Source: Begonia masoniana (lineage: Eukaryota > Streptophyta > Magnoliopsida > Cucurbitales > Begoniaceae). From it: DNA of 64,000 bases. Within the stretch, counting starts at the first letter, position 1. Every line of letters begins with the position of its first letter. Both the position numbers and the translations under genes were made by a program. Under the pieces are notes generated by a model, which worked only from the letters and a program-made list of their open reading frames with translations, made no database searches and was not told the DNA's origin. Where the stretch lies: positions 44,615,124-44,679,123 of the forward strand of contig CM039512.1 in NCBI GenBank assembly GCA_022432975.1, in the 5' to 3' direction. This document shows, in pieces, positions 1-11,898 of the stretch.

Positions 1-610
1 ATTCAAGCAAATAACTTAAAATCACACAATGGAAGCAACCTGACTCTAAATTTTAATTATGTTATACAATTTTCTGATTTAGTTTTTATCTTTTCTTCCA
101 ATTCTACCTTTAATTATTTCACTATCTTTTTTACCTAGCTCATTGGTGTTGTCCTATTCCCTCTTTCTTCTCCTTTTCTCGTTTCATGTTCGCTACCCTG
201 ATTCTGCCCTCTTTGTTATTTTGTTGTTCGCTGCTCTCACTCCTAGCTGCACGTCCTCTCCTCGCTGCTTTCACTTCTTGCCCATCATCAGAGAGTTTTC
301 TGCTCGCTGCACTTTGTTTTTGCCCTGCTCTTCGCTACACTGATTATTCTCTTTCTTATTTTGTTGTTCGTTGCTCTCTCTCCTTGTCGCACTGCCTTAC
401 TTGCTGTTATTCTCTTTTATTATTATATTGTCTAATTTTTTAAATTTATGTAGAAACTCAGAAAGTAGGATTACTTTTTTTTTTAAGTTTAGAATGTATT
501 TCTTTGATATTTTCAGTTTAAATGTCCATTTCTTTTACAATTTTGAGCTTTAATAAGGCAGCCTATGTGTAATGTGGCTAAAGTTAGTTGCTCATATTTT
601 AGTAACTATT

Positions 611-782
611 CATTTCTTTTGTGTTTATGATGGTCATGGTGGTTCGCAAGTATGATTATTTTTTCTTCTACCCTTTATTTTAGGTAACTATATTACTAAT
701 ATTTTCTTTGTAGTGTTTTCCTTGTAGGTTGCAAACTATTATCGTGATAGAATCCACTTGGCTTTAGCAGAAGAGATAGAAT
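611..782 (+). pseudogene. Protein phosphatase 2C (clade A, HAB/ABI-like) fragment, first two exon pieces
   Basis: Residues HFFCVYDGHGGSQ are encoded at 611-649. A GT-AG intron follows (650-727), then VANYYRDRIHLALAEEIE from 728. This matches the metal-binding YDGHGG block and the downstream helix of plant clade A PP2Cs, the phosphatases that inhibit SnRK2 kinases in ABA signalling. The frame is cut by the SIRE insertion at 783 and continues at 27532. No start codon or N-terminal part of the catalytic domain is present, so this is a gene fragment and not a gene. The family call rests on motif recognition; the assignment to HAB-type within clade A is less certain. Confidence 0.8.
778..782. repeat. 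Target-site duplication of SIRE element (left)
   Basis: AGAAT precedes the LTR start TGTTAGC. The right copy at 27532-27536 is AGACT, with one mismatch. The uninterrupted partner arm near 28480 reads AGATT in the same place, which confirms the insertion point. Confidence 0.7.
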
Positions 783-944
783 TGTTAGCTTAAATGCGTT
801 TAAGTAACTATATTTTTATGATTATGTTTAATCTGGATGATTGTGATTAACATGGTATTGGATTATATTATAAATTGTATTTATCTGGAAATGCCCTTTG
901 AAAAGGGTATTATAATTTTCTGACGAATTTTGGTTAAGTGTTTA

Positions 945-1165
945 TTAGTCCACAGTCAATTGTCCATGTGAAATAAAACAGAAATAGACGCAGTCGTCCA
1001 CGTGAAAGATAAACTCAGTCGTCCACGCGAAAGATAGACGCAGTCGTCGTCCACGCAAAAGATAGACGCTGTCATCTACGGAAATGAAAGACGCAGTCGT
1101 CCACACTAATGACAGACACAGTTGTCCACAACAATGAAAGACGCATTCATCCGAGCTCATTGGTC
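945..1165 (+). repeat. U3 short repeats with CAGTCGTCCA core (SIRE 5' LTR)
   Basis: About eight imperfect copies of a 25-30 bp unit with the core CAGTCGTCCACG followed by AAAGATAGACG-like text. One copy contains a G-box (CACGTG, 999-1004). The array lies about 150 bp upstream of the LTR TATA box, so it sits in U3 and is a candidate enhancer array. The same array is present in the 3' LTR at about 26590-26830, with small sequence differences. Confidence 0.8.
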
Positions 1166-1317
1166 CAAAGACTCAATCGTCCAGACTTTAAAGATCGTGA
1201 GCAATAGCGACTCCAGAACACAACAACTAGTTTTTTTGTGAACGAAAGCTCTCCAACGGTCATATTCTTGTACGGAGACAAGGACCTCTCTGGATGAGAG
1301 GCAGATTACAGACATAG

Positions 1318-1324
1318 TATAAAA
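1318..1324 (+). promoter_or_regulatory. TATA box of the SIRE 5' LTR
   Basis: TATAAAA followed by GGAAG, downstream of the U3 repeats. The same box is at 26997-27003 in the 3' LTR. The position in the LTR fits the U3/R promoter; the transcription start is inferred to lie about 30 bp further on. Confidence 0.6.
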
Positions 1325-1563
1325 GGAAGAACAAAGCTCAGGAGAACAACTTTTTGCCAATCTATTGAACAGTAACAACATACTCCTACGCGCCTTTTTA
1401 AGCAAAAAGTCTGTATACCTCTCTCTCTGCCCTAGAACTTGAGATTTATCTATTTGAGAGAGTGTAGCATTTGTACTCAATACATCTATCTCGTAAAAGT
1501 TGTAAGGCTATGATTGACGCTCGTGAAGATCAATCAAAGTGTAAAAGGCAGTAGATCGACGCC

Positions 1564-2929
1564 TGATAAGTGTGTATTTTGCACACTTATTCGTGCTTTT
1601 CATTCTTGTTTCGATTAGTTTTTCCTCGAGCGTTTGAGTTTATTTGATGATTTTGGTGAGATTGTGCAGGTAAGTTGAGTTTTAACAGGTAATGGCGGAA
1701 TTGGTTCGAAATTAGGAAATAAAGACAAAAGTGAAGCAAAGAAGAAAAGGCGATCACGATCGATCGTGCTCAACTGCGATCGATCGTGATCCGAGGAGAT
1801 TTTCTCTCAGAATTCCAGAACCAGCCCGATCGATCGGGCCTTGAACCTCGATCGATCGTGATCAGCAGAGATATTGTGCCTAAGCGTCGCGCGATCACGA
1901 TCGATCGTGATAATATTGCGATCGATCGTGATTACGGGAAAACATTAAAATCTGATTTTTCAATTAATTGATCGGGTTGATCTCGGCCGTTGATTGATGG
2001 ACCGCGACCCTAAGTTGAGAAAAGATAAAAGTCTGAGGAGGAGGCAAGTAAGAGGGACAGCGAAATAGAGAGAAAAAACCTGACGAAGACATTGGAGGCC
2101 GAATCGAAGCGAGTGGCGAGGAACGGAGGCACTCAACAAAAATTCTGAGTTTTTGTTTCTTCTGTTCTCTTCTAGCATGAACTACTTTATTTTCTTTGTA
2201 GTTTTCTTTAATTTTATCATGAACTAAATTTTTGATTCTAAGGTTTCGACGTAACTCTGTTATGAATATTTATTTTTCTTAATTCAAGTTTTTAGTTTTC
2301 TTATTCTTTTCCGTGTTGAGTAATATATTCTGAACTTAATGCTTAGGTTTGCTTGATCACTAAAACTAAGATTTTTAGGGTTAATTCGGGATGCGAGAGC
2401 GGAGAATTTAACTGTGCATTGAATATTTTACCTTAAAAATGACCCTAGACTAGAGATAGTTAGGACATTTGAGTGGTAATCCAATTTCTTGCCCGTAATG
2501 TATTTAATTGATTGTAGGATTAGAGACCGAGAGGTAATAATACATCAATTGAGTAAGTTTATTAATACTCGAGAGAGTTTAATAAACAACATAGAGAAAT
2601 AACCATCAACACGAAGGAATAGGAATTAATTACTTGAATTAGGATTACTAAATAGGATTAGCTAAGTGAAATCGAAACCTTGGAAATTTTCTCATCACAT
2701 AATCTTAACTTTTTACATTCGAATCTGATATTTAAATTGTTTGATTTATTTTATTTGAATGATTTTAGTTTAAAATCCTAAATCATCAACATATTGTTTA
2801 TTTTCAAATTAAGCTGAAATTTAGATATTTAATACTTAACATATTTATTCCTCGTGGGATCGACACTCGTGCTTGTACACACTTTATTACTTTTGCGACA
2901 CGTGTACTTGCGTGTAATTATTCGTAACA
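1564..2929 (+). repeat. Athila 5' LTR
   Basis: 1366 bp, TG...CA termini, the same length as the 3' LTR. By eye about 44 differences separate the two (about 3%). The U3 part near 1750-1935 holds several GATCGATC-core palindromes. Confidence 0.9.
1750..1935. repeat. Cluster of GATCGATC palindromes in Athila U3
   Basis: At least five copies of a perfect palindrome of the type CACGATCGATCGTG or CCCGATCGATCGGG, spaced about 20-55 bp apart. The matching cluster in the 3' LTR is at about 12085-12270, where one copy has decayed to GATCGACC. Each copy is self-complementary. The role is unknown. Confidence 0.75.
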
Positions 2930-2935
2930 AGTTTT

Positions 2936-2953
2936 TGGCGCCGTTTCCGGGGA
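2936..2953 (+). promoter_or_regulatory. Athila primer-binding site (tRNA-Asp type)
   Basis: TGGCGCCGTTTCCGGGGA, six bases after the 5' LTR. It is complementary to the 3' end of plant tRNA-Asp apart from one base (T where G is expected), which is the usual Athila primer. Confidence 0.8.
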
Positions 2954-3144
2954 GTTAATTTTGTTATTATTGAATTATTTGATTTTAGTTTATATTTGAA
3001 TTTTCTTTTGCTGCTAGGCTTAAATTGCATTATTTGCACATTACATGTGTATGCGAAAATTAGGTACTTGCCAACCTAATTCCTATCGACCTTGAAATTG
3101 AACGAACCTGCCGTAGAAATCGAAGGAAAACAAAGCAAGCAAAT

Positions 3145-4921
3145 ATGGCAGATAATCAAAATGCAGATGTACAACCGATTATCGAGGCTGAGGGAGTCGG
3201 GCGACGAACATTGCTCGATTATGTTATGCCATGCATGGACAGGGTTCAATCAGCAATTCGAAAACCTGCCATCATGTGCAACAATTTTGAAATTAAGCCG
3301 GGAACAATACAAATGATTCAACAGTATCAATTTTGTTGTTTGCCTAATGAGGACCCTAAGGATCATATTGCTAGCTTCGTCGAGGTCTGCGATACTTTTA
3401 AATACCATAATGTCTCTGAGGATGCTACCAAGCTCAGGTTATTCCCCTTCACACTAAGAGATCGCGCGAAGAACTGGTTGAATTCCTTACCCTCGGATTC
3501 AATTACCACGTGGAATGAATTAGTGCAGAAATTTCTATCCAAATTCTTTCCCTTTGAAAAGATGGCAAAACTCCGCAATGAGATCACCAATTTTACTCAA
3601 TTTGATGGTGAGACAATCTATGAAGCATGGGGCCGATTCAAGGAGCTTTTAAGAAAATGCCCCCAACATGGTCTACCACAATGGATGCAAATACAGACAT
3701 TCTTTATTGGCTTATCAGTTTCTACACGGACTCTCGTCAATTCAGCTAGCTGGTGGATCACTACTACAAAAGACGGAAGTGGAGGCGTTCAACCTGTTAG
3801 AGGAGTTATCCCTAAATAATGATCAGTGCCCGGTTGAACGTCAGATTTTGAGGAGGCAGCCAAATACCCCAGAAATGGATGCGATAAAAGCATTGACTAC
3901 ACAAATTGCATCCCTCACTCAGCACATCCAAGGTAATCAAGCTCCAGTTAATGCAATTCATTCCCCAATCATACAATGTCAGTGGAGCCAAGGACCACAT
4001 GCTAGTGAAAACTATCAGCAAGGGAACCAAATGGCTAGTGGTTCATCTGAACAGGCCCAATATATGGGAAACTATAATAGACCGACACTTCAGAATTTCG
4101 GTAATTACTATAATGGGGGGCGCAACAACCACCCAAATTTTTCGTGGAAGAATGCAAACAATGCCATACAGATGCCACAAGCTAATCAACCGGGGCCTCC
4201 GTTTCCAGAAAGAAAATCTAATTTGGAGGATTTAATTGCCAAGATGGGAGAGCGCACCAGTAATATGATTGCTGAAACGGAGGAACACACAAATAAATTT
4301 ATGGCTGAAACAAGAACAACCTTGCAAAACCAGTCAGCTCAAATTCGAAGTTTGGAAACTCAAATGGGCCAGATGGCAGCCGCATTACATGCTCGCCCTC
4401 AAGGCACATTACCCAGTACCACTGAAGTCAATCCTAGAGGCCAGTGCAATGCCATCACACTTCGGAGTGGAGCAGTGATTGACAATTACACCAAAGAAAA
4501 TAAGAAAGTGGTCGCACATGACGGAATGCATTCGTCATCATCCGAGTCCACACCAAAGGATCAAGAGCAGATGGCAGCTCCATCTCAGATATCAAAGGAG
4601 ATCATCCCAAAAGTCCCTTTCCCACAACGTTTGAAAAATGCAAAGTTGGATAAACAGTTTGAAAAATTTTTGAACATATTCAAGCAGCTTCATATCAACA
4701 TTCCTTTTGTCGAAGCCCTGGAGCAAATGCCAACATATGCAAAATTTTTGAAAGAGATTCTATCACACAAAAGGAAGATAGAGGATTGTGGTACAATCGC
4801 CCTGTCTGAAGAATGTAGTGCCATAATTCAACGGAAACTACCACAAAAGTTGAAGAATCTGGGCAGTTTTACAGTTCCATGTGAGATTGGAAACTACATC
4901 TTCGAGCAGGGCGTTATGTGA
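3145..4921 (+). pseudogene. Athila gag (capsid) polyprotein, frameshifted
   Basis: The first part (3145 to about 3750) encodes the retrotransposon gag domain, with the landmark WLNSLPSDSITTW and a following KFFPFEKM segment. One extra base near 3750 shifts the frame, and the protein continues in the frame running to 4921 with AGGSLLQKTEVEAFNLLEEL and a Gln/Asn-rich linker. A second shift near 4905 separates gag from the protease. The start was chosen at the ATG of MADNQNADVQ, about 190 bp after the PBS. It would form the virus-like particle shell. No CCHC knuckle is visible, which is usual for Athila gag. Confidence 0.85.
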
Positions 4922-5699
4922 CTTGGGCGCAAGCATCAATCTAATGCCTCTTTCTATTTTTCAAAGGCTTGAGCTAGGGGAAGCAAAACCAACTAGAGTA
5001 ATTTTACAGATGGCCGACCGATCAATCAAACATCCAAGAGGAATAATCGAAGACGTGTTGGTTAAGGTCGACAAATTCATATTCCCAGCAAACTTTGTAG
5101 TTCTCGACATGGCGGAGGTTCGAGACATACCTATTATTTTGGGCAGGCCATTCTTAGCCACAGGGGGTGCCTTGATTGATGTTCAGAGGGGGGAGTTGAA
5201 ATTACGCTTGCAAGATAAAGAAGTGACGTTTAATGTCTTTAACTCCATGAAGTATCCGACGGCTAGCGATGATATATTTAGAATTGATTCTTTCGACTCA
5301 GCGGTGGACGGAGTTTCTCTTCAGTCTAGTGATCCTTTCGAGGTTGCTTTACTAAATCATGATGCGTTTTTCGATTTTGACTCTTCTGTGCAGGAATTTA
5401 TTTCATGGATGGATTCGTTCGAGCCAAATCGAAAAAAGTATTTCGAGAGTTTGGGGGAGCCACCAGTTAGAGTCTTACCTTCTATTGAGAGTCCACCCGA
5501 GTTGGAGCTAAAGCCACTACCGTCTCACCTCAGGTATGCATTTATTGGTGCTAACTCAACTCTTCCAGTCATTATTGCAGGTGACTTATCTAAGACGGAG
5601 GAGGAGAAATTATTGCGTATACTTCGGACATACAAGGTGGCTATAGGGTGGACACTGTCAGATATCAAAGGAATCAGTTCTTCATTTTGCATGCATTAG
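4881..5699 (+). pseudogene. Athila aspartic protease and linker
   Basis: ALCDLGASINLMPLS at about 4912-4956 is the Asp-containing active-site block of retrotransposon pepsin-like proteases, and IPIILGRPFLATGG about 70 residues later is the conserved second block. A linker to RT follows and ends DIKGIS...FCMH. A TAG stop at 5697-5699 interrupts the polyprotein; the same frame resumes with RT at 5706. The protease would process the gag-pol polyprotein. Confidence 0.85.
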
Positions 5700-5705
5700 A
5701 TTTTA

Positions 5706-8400
5706 ATGGAAGAAGAGCATCGACCATTTGTAGAGCATCAACGCCGCTTAAATCCAGCCATGAAAGAGGTTGTGCGAAAGGAAGTTTTAAAGTGGTTGGA
5801 CGCCGGGGTTATCTATCTGATCTCAGATAGTTCGTGGGTGAGTCCAGTGCAGTGTGTTCCAAAGAAAAGTGGGATGACAGTGGTCAAGAATGAAAATGAT
5901 GAGTTGATTGCATCCAGAACAGTCACTGGTTGGAGAATTTGTATCGATTATCGTAAGTTAAACAAGGCTACTCGCAAAGATCACTTTCCATTGTCGTTTA
6001 TTGATCAGATGCTAGATAGACTTGCCGGCCACGAGTATTACTGTTTCCTTGATGGATATTCCGGGTATAATCAGATTGCAATTGCCCCAACAGATCAGGA
6101 AAAGACCACATTTACCTGCCCGTATGGCACGTTTGCTTTCCGCCGGATGCCTTTCGGATTATGCAATGCACCAGCTACATTTCAAAGATGTATGATGGCT
6201 ATTTTCTCAGATATGGTGGAGCGATTCATTGAAATCTTCATGGATGACTTTTCAGTATTCGGATCTTCATTTGACTCATGTTTGAATAATCTATCCAAGG
6301 TGCTCGAGAGGTGTGTTGAGACAAATCTAGTACTTAATTGGGAGAAATGTCATTTCATGGTGAAGGAGGGAATTGTACTGGGCCATCGTATTTCAGCACA
6401 AGGTATTGAGGTGGACCGAGTTAAAATTGTTGCCATCGAGAAGTTACCACCGCCGACGACAGTAAAAGGCGTGCGGAGTTTTCTAGGGCATGCGGAATTC
6501 TACAGAAGGTTCATAAATGATTTTTCTAAAATCACCAAGCCACTATGTAAATTATTGGAAAATGGAGTACCATTTATTTTCACTGCAGAGTGTCTTGCCG
6601 CTTTCAGTGTTTTAAAGAAGAAACTTGTGTCGGCCCTAATCATAGTCGCACCTGATTGGGAATTACCATTTGAAATTATGAGTGATGCCAGTGATTTCGC
6701 GGTAGGAGCAGTTCTGGGGCAGAGAAAGGATAAGATCTTCCATACAATTTATTACGCCAGCCGCACTCTCAATGATGCCCAACTAAATTATGCCACCACT
6801 AAGAAGGAATTGTTAGCAGTAGTCTTCGCATTTGACAAGTTCCGTCCCTATGTTATCGGCAACAAAGTCACAGTTTATACGGATCATTCAGCTATTAAAT
6901 ATTTAATGGAAAAGAAGGATGCCAAGCCTCGGTTGATTCGATGGGTATTACTTCTGCAAGAGTTTGATATTATGATCAAGGACAAGAAAGGCACAGAGAA
7001 CTTGGTAGCTGATCACCTATCTCTGTTGGAAACACGAGCTCATGTATACGATAGTGACGTTCAAATAGCTGAAGATTTTCCAGATGAAAAGATCATTGCA
7101 ATCGAAGCGTTACCGTGGTATGCTGATTATGTGAATTTTCTTGCCAGTGGGGTTATACCGTCCGATTTGTCGCATCACCAAAAGAAGAAATTTTTCGCCG
7201 ATGTAAAGCGATATTATTGGGAAGAGCCGATTTTATATAAACATTGTGCCGATCAAATCATCAGACGTTGTATCCCGGACGATGAAGTGAACTCTGTATT
7301 AAAACACTGCCATTCTCTGGAATGTGGCGGACACTTTGGTGGCAAACGAACAGCAGCTAAGGTACTTCAGTGTGGATTTTATTGGCCCTCCTTGTTTAAA
7401 GATGCTTATTCGTTTGTTGTCGCTTGTGATCGATGTCAACGGACCGGTAATATTTCTCGCCGGAATGAGATGCCTTTGACTAATATTTTGGAGGTTGAGC
7501 TATTTGATGTATGGGGTATTGACTTTATGGGACCGTTTCCATCGTCGTACAATAACAAATACATTCTTTTGGCGGTGGATTATGTCTCCAAGTGGGTTGA
7601 AGCAATAGCTACGCCAACCAGTGATGGACAGGTGGTCTTGCGTTTTCTGCAGAAGAATATTTTAACTTGCTTTGGAACACCTCGAGCTATCATTAGTGAC
7701 GAGGGAACTCATTTATGCAATAGAAAGTTTGCAGCACTACTCAATAAGTATGGGGTAAAGCATCGCAAGGCATTGGGCTATCACCCTCAATCAAACGGGC
7801 AGGCCGAAGTCTCTAATCGAGAAGTGAAGAAAATCCTTGAAGAAAACAGTTGCACATTCAAGAAAAGACTGGGCTCGCAAGTTGGATGATGCTTTATGGG
7901 CGTACCGGACCGCATTCAAAACCCCTTTGGGAATGTCCCCGTATAGGTTGGTATTCGGGAAAGCATGTCACTTACCAGTGGAGTTGGAACACCGCGCTTT
8001 GCGGGCGATGAAGAAGCTGAATTTTGAGTTTACAGCAACATGTCAAAAACGTCTCCTTCAAATCAATGAGCTTGAAGAACTGAGAAATAATGCGTATGAG
8101 AATTCAAAAATATACAAGGAGAAGACCAAAGCATGGCACGACAAGCACATTGTGGAGAAAGATCTATCCCCAGGACAGCAGGTACTTTTATTTAACTCCC
8201 GTTTGAAATTGTTTCCAGGAAAATTGAAGTCGAGATGGTCGGGTCCTTTCACGGTGGTGCAAGTATTCTCTCACGGAGCGGTCGAGTTACGAGGAGTCGA
8301 TGACACTACATTCAAAGTAAACGGACAACGAGTGAAACCATATTTTGGCAGCAATATTCCAAGTGACTCTTCCGTCACTCAACTCAGACCCGAGGATTGA
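5706..8400 (+). pseudogene. Athila reverse transcriptase, RNase H and integrase
   Basis: The RT begins with a VEHQRRLNP segment, has [11 protein letters not shown] near residue 77 and the active site FMDD at 6237-6248 (residue 178). RNase H starts near residue 325 ([14 protein letters not shown]), with a TDHSAIKYL block. Integrase has the HHCC finger near residues 533-580 and the catalytic D, D, E near residues 604, 663 and 700 ([23 protein letters not shown]). A frameshift near 7840 splits integrase; its C-terminal part continues to 8400 in another frame, with an SRWSGPFTV (GPF-type) block. Otherwise the pol is remarkably complete. Confidence 0.9.
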
Positions 8401-9081
8401 CTTTGGTCAAACGTCAGGCTAAAGACGGTAAATTAAGCACTTGGTGGGAGGTAACCCATTGATTCTAGTTTTATTAGCGTCGGTCGAGTCGATTTCCTTT
8501 TTCAATTTTTTTTATTTTATTTTATTTTTATTTTTATTTTTGAGGTAATTTTTAATAATTTTGTGTTTTTGTTTTCTATAGAATAAAAAAAAAACAATAA
8601 AAGGGGGTGAACGGTGAAAAGCCGAAGCTTTTCACCCTTCACCGTGCTCGCCTCACTGTTCAGCGACGACGTTCGCACTGCTCTGAGCTCCGACAGCCGC
8701 CATCTCCGCCTCCTCGTTCCAGTGCTCCACTGTTCAGCTGCAATCTCTGCTCCTCGACTCTCTCAATCGCACTCCAGCTCCGATTACTTGCCTACTTCAT
8801 TCTTGCCGCTGCGTGTCCCCGCCCAGGTTTTATTTGTTTGTTGCCTTGGTATTCTGATATTCCTGGTTGATCTCTGTGGCTGTTAAATTCGTCTTCAAGG
8901 GTTATTGGTTGGATTATATTTTTGTTTGATACTCGAGTTTAGGGGAAGTTAGATGTTTTGAAATTGCGGAGCTCACTCTCAGTAAATTCTGCCCACCAAC
9001 TGTTTGATAAATTGCCTGTGAGAGAATTGGCTCTGGGTCTTGGCCTATTTGTGTAGCAAACACCGATCTTTAGATTTTACA
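8401..9081 (+). other. Athila pol-ORF3 spacer
   Basis: Contains an A/T-rich run with two AATAAA-like signals (about 8581-8602), then a strong hairpin (8606-8643), then GC-rich text with no recognisable coding content up to the ATG of the 3' ORF at 9082. The two overlapping Ser/Pro-rich reading frames at 8607-8886 look like chance frames. Confidence 0.6.
8606..8643 (+). promoter_or_regulatory. Perfect-stem hairpin in Athila spacer
   Basis: GGTGAAC, then GGTGAAAAGC, a CGAA loop and GCTTTTCACC, then CTTCACC. This makes a 17-bp stem with a single C/C mismatch and a 4-base loop. It follows directly on AATAAAA. The role (RNA end formation, or a structure before ORF3) is inference. Confidence 0.6.
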
Positions 9082-10403
9082 ATGGCTTCCAAGCGCTTGA
9101 GAACGTCTTCTAGTGCCTCCAGCTCTTCACGGCCAAGTCCATTTCCACATTCAGTTCCTCAATGATGAGGCGAAGACATTTTATCAACAATTTATGTTAA
9201 CGGATAAGGCCATAATTTGTGAGGTGCAATTTCAACCAGACCGGAGTGATGGAAATATCTTGGCAATGCTCCAACAGAGGAATTGGGGGGAAGTAGCTAT
9301 CTTAGGGGGTGATGCAAATGCGAGCGTAGTTCGAGAATTTTATGTTAATCTGAAGGTCTCAAAAACTGACGCACCGGTCACTGTCCGAAATAAAGTGATC
9401 GATTTCTCCGCTGAAGTGATCAATGAAAAATTTGGGCTGCCAAACATCCCGGATGACGAGTTCCAAGCATTACTGGCTGCGGGACCCAATTATGATGAAA
9501 TTTTACGCGAGATGGGCCATCGGCGGGCTCAATGGGTTTACACAAGGTCTGCTAATACATTGCCGCGTTATTTAGTTCCGAGCAGCTTGAATAGATATGC
9601 TCAAGCTTGGTGTCGGTTCATTCGGTGTAATCTGATGCCGACTTCCCAAAAGACCGAATTTACTAGAGATCGTGCAGTGCTACTTTATTGCATTTTAAAA
9701 GGCAAATCGATTGATGTCAGACGGATTATACATAACAATATTGCAGCATACCGTCAGCACACTGTGACCACCGCCCACATTCATCCAGTCTTGATCACAC
9801 AGCTTTGTGTTGCCCAGCACGTAACGATGAACTCTGATGATGAACCATGGGTCCAGCAAACTATCTTTGGCTCGTCTAACATTTCGAGGATAGCTAACTG
9901 GCCTCATGGTCGGGCTCGTCCTGATGGATTGGGATTTATTGAATATGATCCTGAAGCGGAGGTTCCTCCTCAACCCATGCCGGCCCCTCGTCTCTCCAAA
10001 GGAACTCCGTCTTTTTCTGTCCTGAGAATTCGACAAAATGACGCTGATGCTCGCCTCAAACGGCGCTATAAAAGGCAGGGGTCTGCTTCCACTACTTTCG
10101 GTGCCTCTTCTTCTACTGGGCCACCTCCTTCTCTTGCTCCAGATGATGTTAAGCAAATGTTCGAAGCTTTAACCCTTGGTCAACTAGCGGTTGGAGCACC
10201 GCCTTCAAGATCTTCAAGCGCGTGATTTGGAGCGTTCACTTTATGAAGCGCAGTATATGGATGCCTTCAATGCTTATCATGGCTTTTCCTCCCAATCCAC
10301 TCCTCCGTTCCCCATGTATCCGGATTGCCTATCTCAGCCATACGACCCTCCACAAGAGGGTGACAATGCTGATCTTTCTGACTCACTGTCCGACTCTTTA
10401 TGA
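9082..10403 (+). pseudogene. Athila 3' ORF (env-like position; plant-transposon-protein domain)
   Basis: Starts at ATG 9082 with a Ser-rich, basic N-terminus. A frameshift near 9140 leads into the main domain, landmarks VVREFYVNL, VIDFSAEVINEKFGLPN, RFIRCNLMP and HNNIAAYRQH. A second frameshift near 10195 leads to the tail DLERSLYEAQYMDAFNAYHGF and a stop at 10401-10403. It resembles the uncharacterised putative plant transposon protein domain found in the 3' ORF of Athila-like elements, in the position where retroviruses carry env. No signal peptide or clear membrane segment is visible. Function unknown. The SIRE env-like ORFs in this window share its landmarks. Confidence 0.75.
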
Positions 10404-11898
10404 GGTACGCTGCTTCACCCTCGCCTTTCAGTATTTTTTTTTATGATTTTGAACACATTGTGGACAATGTAGATTTTAAGTTTGGGGGTGTTGGGGTGAA
10501 TTTTAGCGTACTTTCTGATTAGCCAAAATTTTTGTGATCTTATTGTCTGAATTGTTGATTTGATGTGTCAATGATTGGATTTGTGATTTCCGTATACCTT
10601 TGCTTCTTGGATAGCTCTATGTAGTTAGAACTTGTGATAATTACATTGACTCTGGTTTATTTTGAGATTCTCATCTTGCTGCGCACGTGTTCATCTTCTT
10701 TTGACTTACTTTGTTAGTCATAGCACATGTAGTCTATAGAGAGTGAACCAAACACGGTAAGTGAGTGATTGAGTTTAACCACTGTAAGGGAGAGCACCTC
10801 TAGTTAAAGTAGTGAGAGACGGTGAGAAATGAATCCTTTTTAGTTTTGCCCTGCATTCGCGAATGCGAAACTTAGTTTAGCATGATGAAAGAATGACTTA
10901 GGCCATTGTTGAATCGTTTGAGCCTTTTTGAACACACCCTTTCTGTGTCTGTTATCGACACCCCAAGTCACCTCATTGAGCCTATGATTGACCATTTCAT
11001 TTGTTACCGTTATGTGAGCTTACCTTAAAACTATTTTGCCTATCTGACCAAAAGAGCACTGGGTTATTATTGTTGGTCGAGGGAGAATAGGAGAAAAAGA
11101 TGGCGAGGACTAACAAGAACTCCTTTGTCTTATGACATGTTCATTGTTTTCTGTTTTCATTCCTTTATTCGTGTTGTTGTACAGAAAAAGAAAGAGACGT
11201 CAAAGACGCCCAAAAAAAAAATTGTAATTGTTAGTTTTCAATTCCATTTATGTTGTTTAAATTTTAGTGCAATAACGACAAAGGAGTAAGACTGGGTAAC
11301 GGTGAGTGAAATAAGTTTGGGGGTGAGAGAGAGAAAAAGGAAGTGTGAACAAATCTCATTGAGCGAGAAGGGATTGAAGACAATGTTGAGTGGTTGAGAT
11401 AAGGAAGGATGAATAGTGCTCTCTAATTAGCCTTGATTCCTAAAAATTCATACCTTTTGACCTGGCCGAACTGCTACAAGCCGAATGAAAGTCCTATCGA
11501 CTTTTATTTTGTTTTACTGATTTCCGTTACTAGTGAATAATGGGCAAAGCTGGAAAACGATCAGAGTGATTGGAGTGTCCTTAAGAGTGTTTGCCTTTAC
11601 CTTAGACACGTGTGCTAACCTATCAATTTGAGAAAATTGGGCATGAACACACACACACACACGAGCAACTCTTAATAAGCTAGTGTTGATGTTTTATTAC
11701 AAGTTACTAATTGTAAAGAGTTTATCTAAGATGTTTGGGTATACTTATGTCACTCTGAGAAGAATTATTGAAATTTGCAATGTAGATTGTTTGATCATGA
11801 TGTATTGGCTAGTCTTTTTGATTGAGGATGGGGATATAACTTTAATTGTGTTGATTTCTTTTCATTTGAGGACAAGCTTTCGTTCAAGTTTGGGGGTG
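10404..11898 (+). other. Athila long 3' untranslated region
   Basis: No coding frame of interest. It holds two extra copies of the polypurine tract (AAGTTTGGGGGTG at about 10478 and 11312) besides the one at the LTR, a short AC microsatellite at about 11648-11662, and ordinary AT-rich text. Long 3' regions are usual for Athila. Confidence 0.75.
11885..11898 (+). promoter_or_regulatory. Athila polypurine tract
   Basis: CAAGTTTGGGGGTG ends directly at the 3' LTR start (11899). It is the expected plus-strand primer site. Confidence 0.8.

Larger units (their letters stand above)
46..782 (+). repeat. PP2C inverted repeat, left arm, first part
   Basis: This stretch is repeated in reverse complement near 28500-29188, and the match begins around position 46. 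It is AT-rich and CT-rich non-coding DNA up to about 600, followed by PP2C exon sequence. An internal tandem duplication is visible (about 194-260 against 335-400, the same Leu/Ser-rich CT-rich text). The arm is interrupted at 782/783 by the SIRE retrotransposon and resumes at 27532. The unsplit partner arm serves as the empty-site reference and shows that the split is a later insertion. Seen directly by comparing the two strands. I did not align it base by base, so the boundaries are good to about 10 bp. Confidence 0.8.

Noticed and set aside
143..443. Leu/Ser-rich frames resembling membrane peptides
   Set aside because: CT-rich non-coding part of the PP2C inverted repeat. The mirror frame at 28795-29106 exists only because the arm is duplicated, and no ATG start or conserved domain is present.
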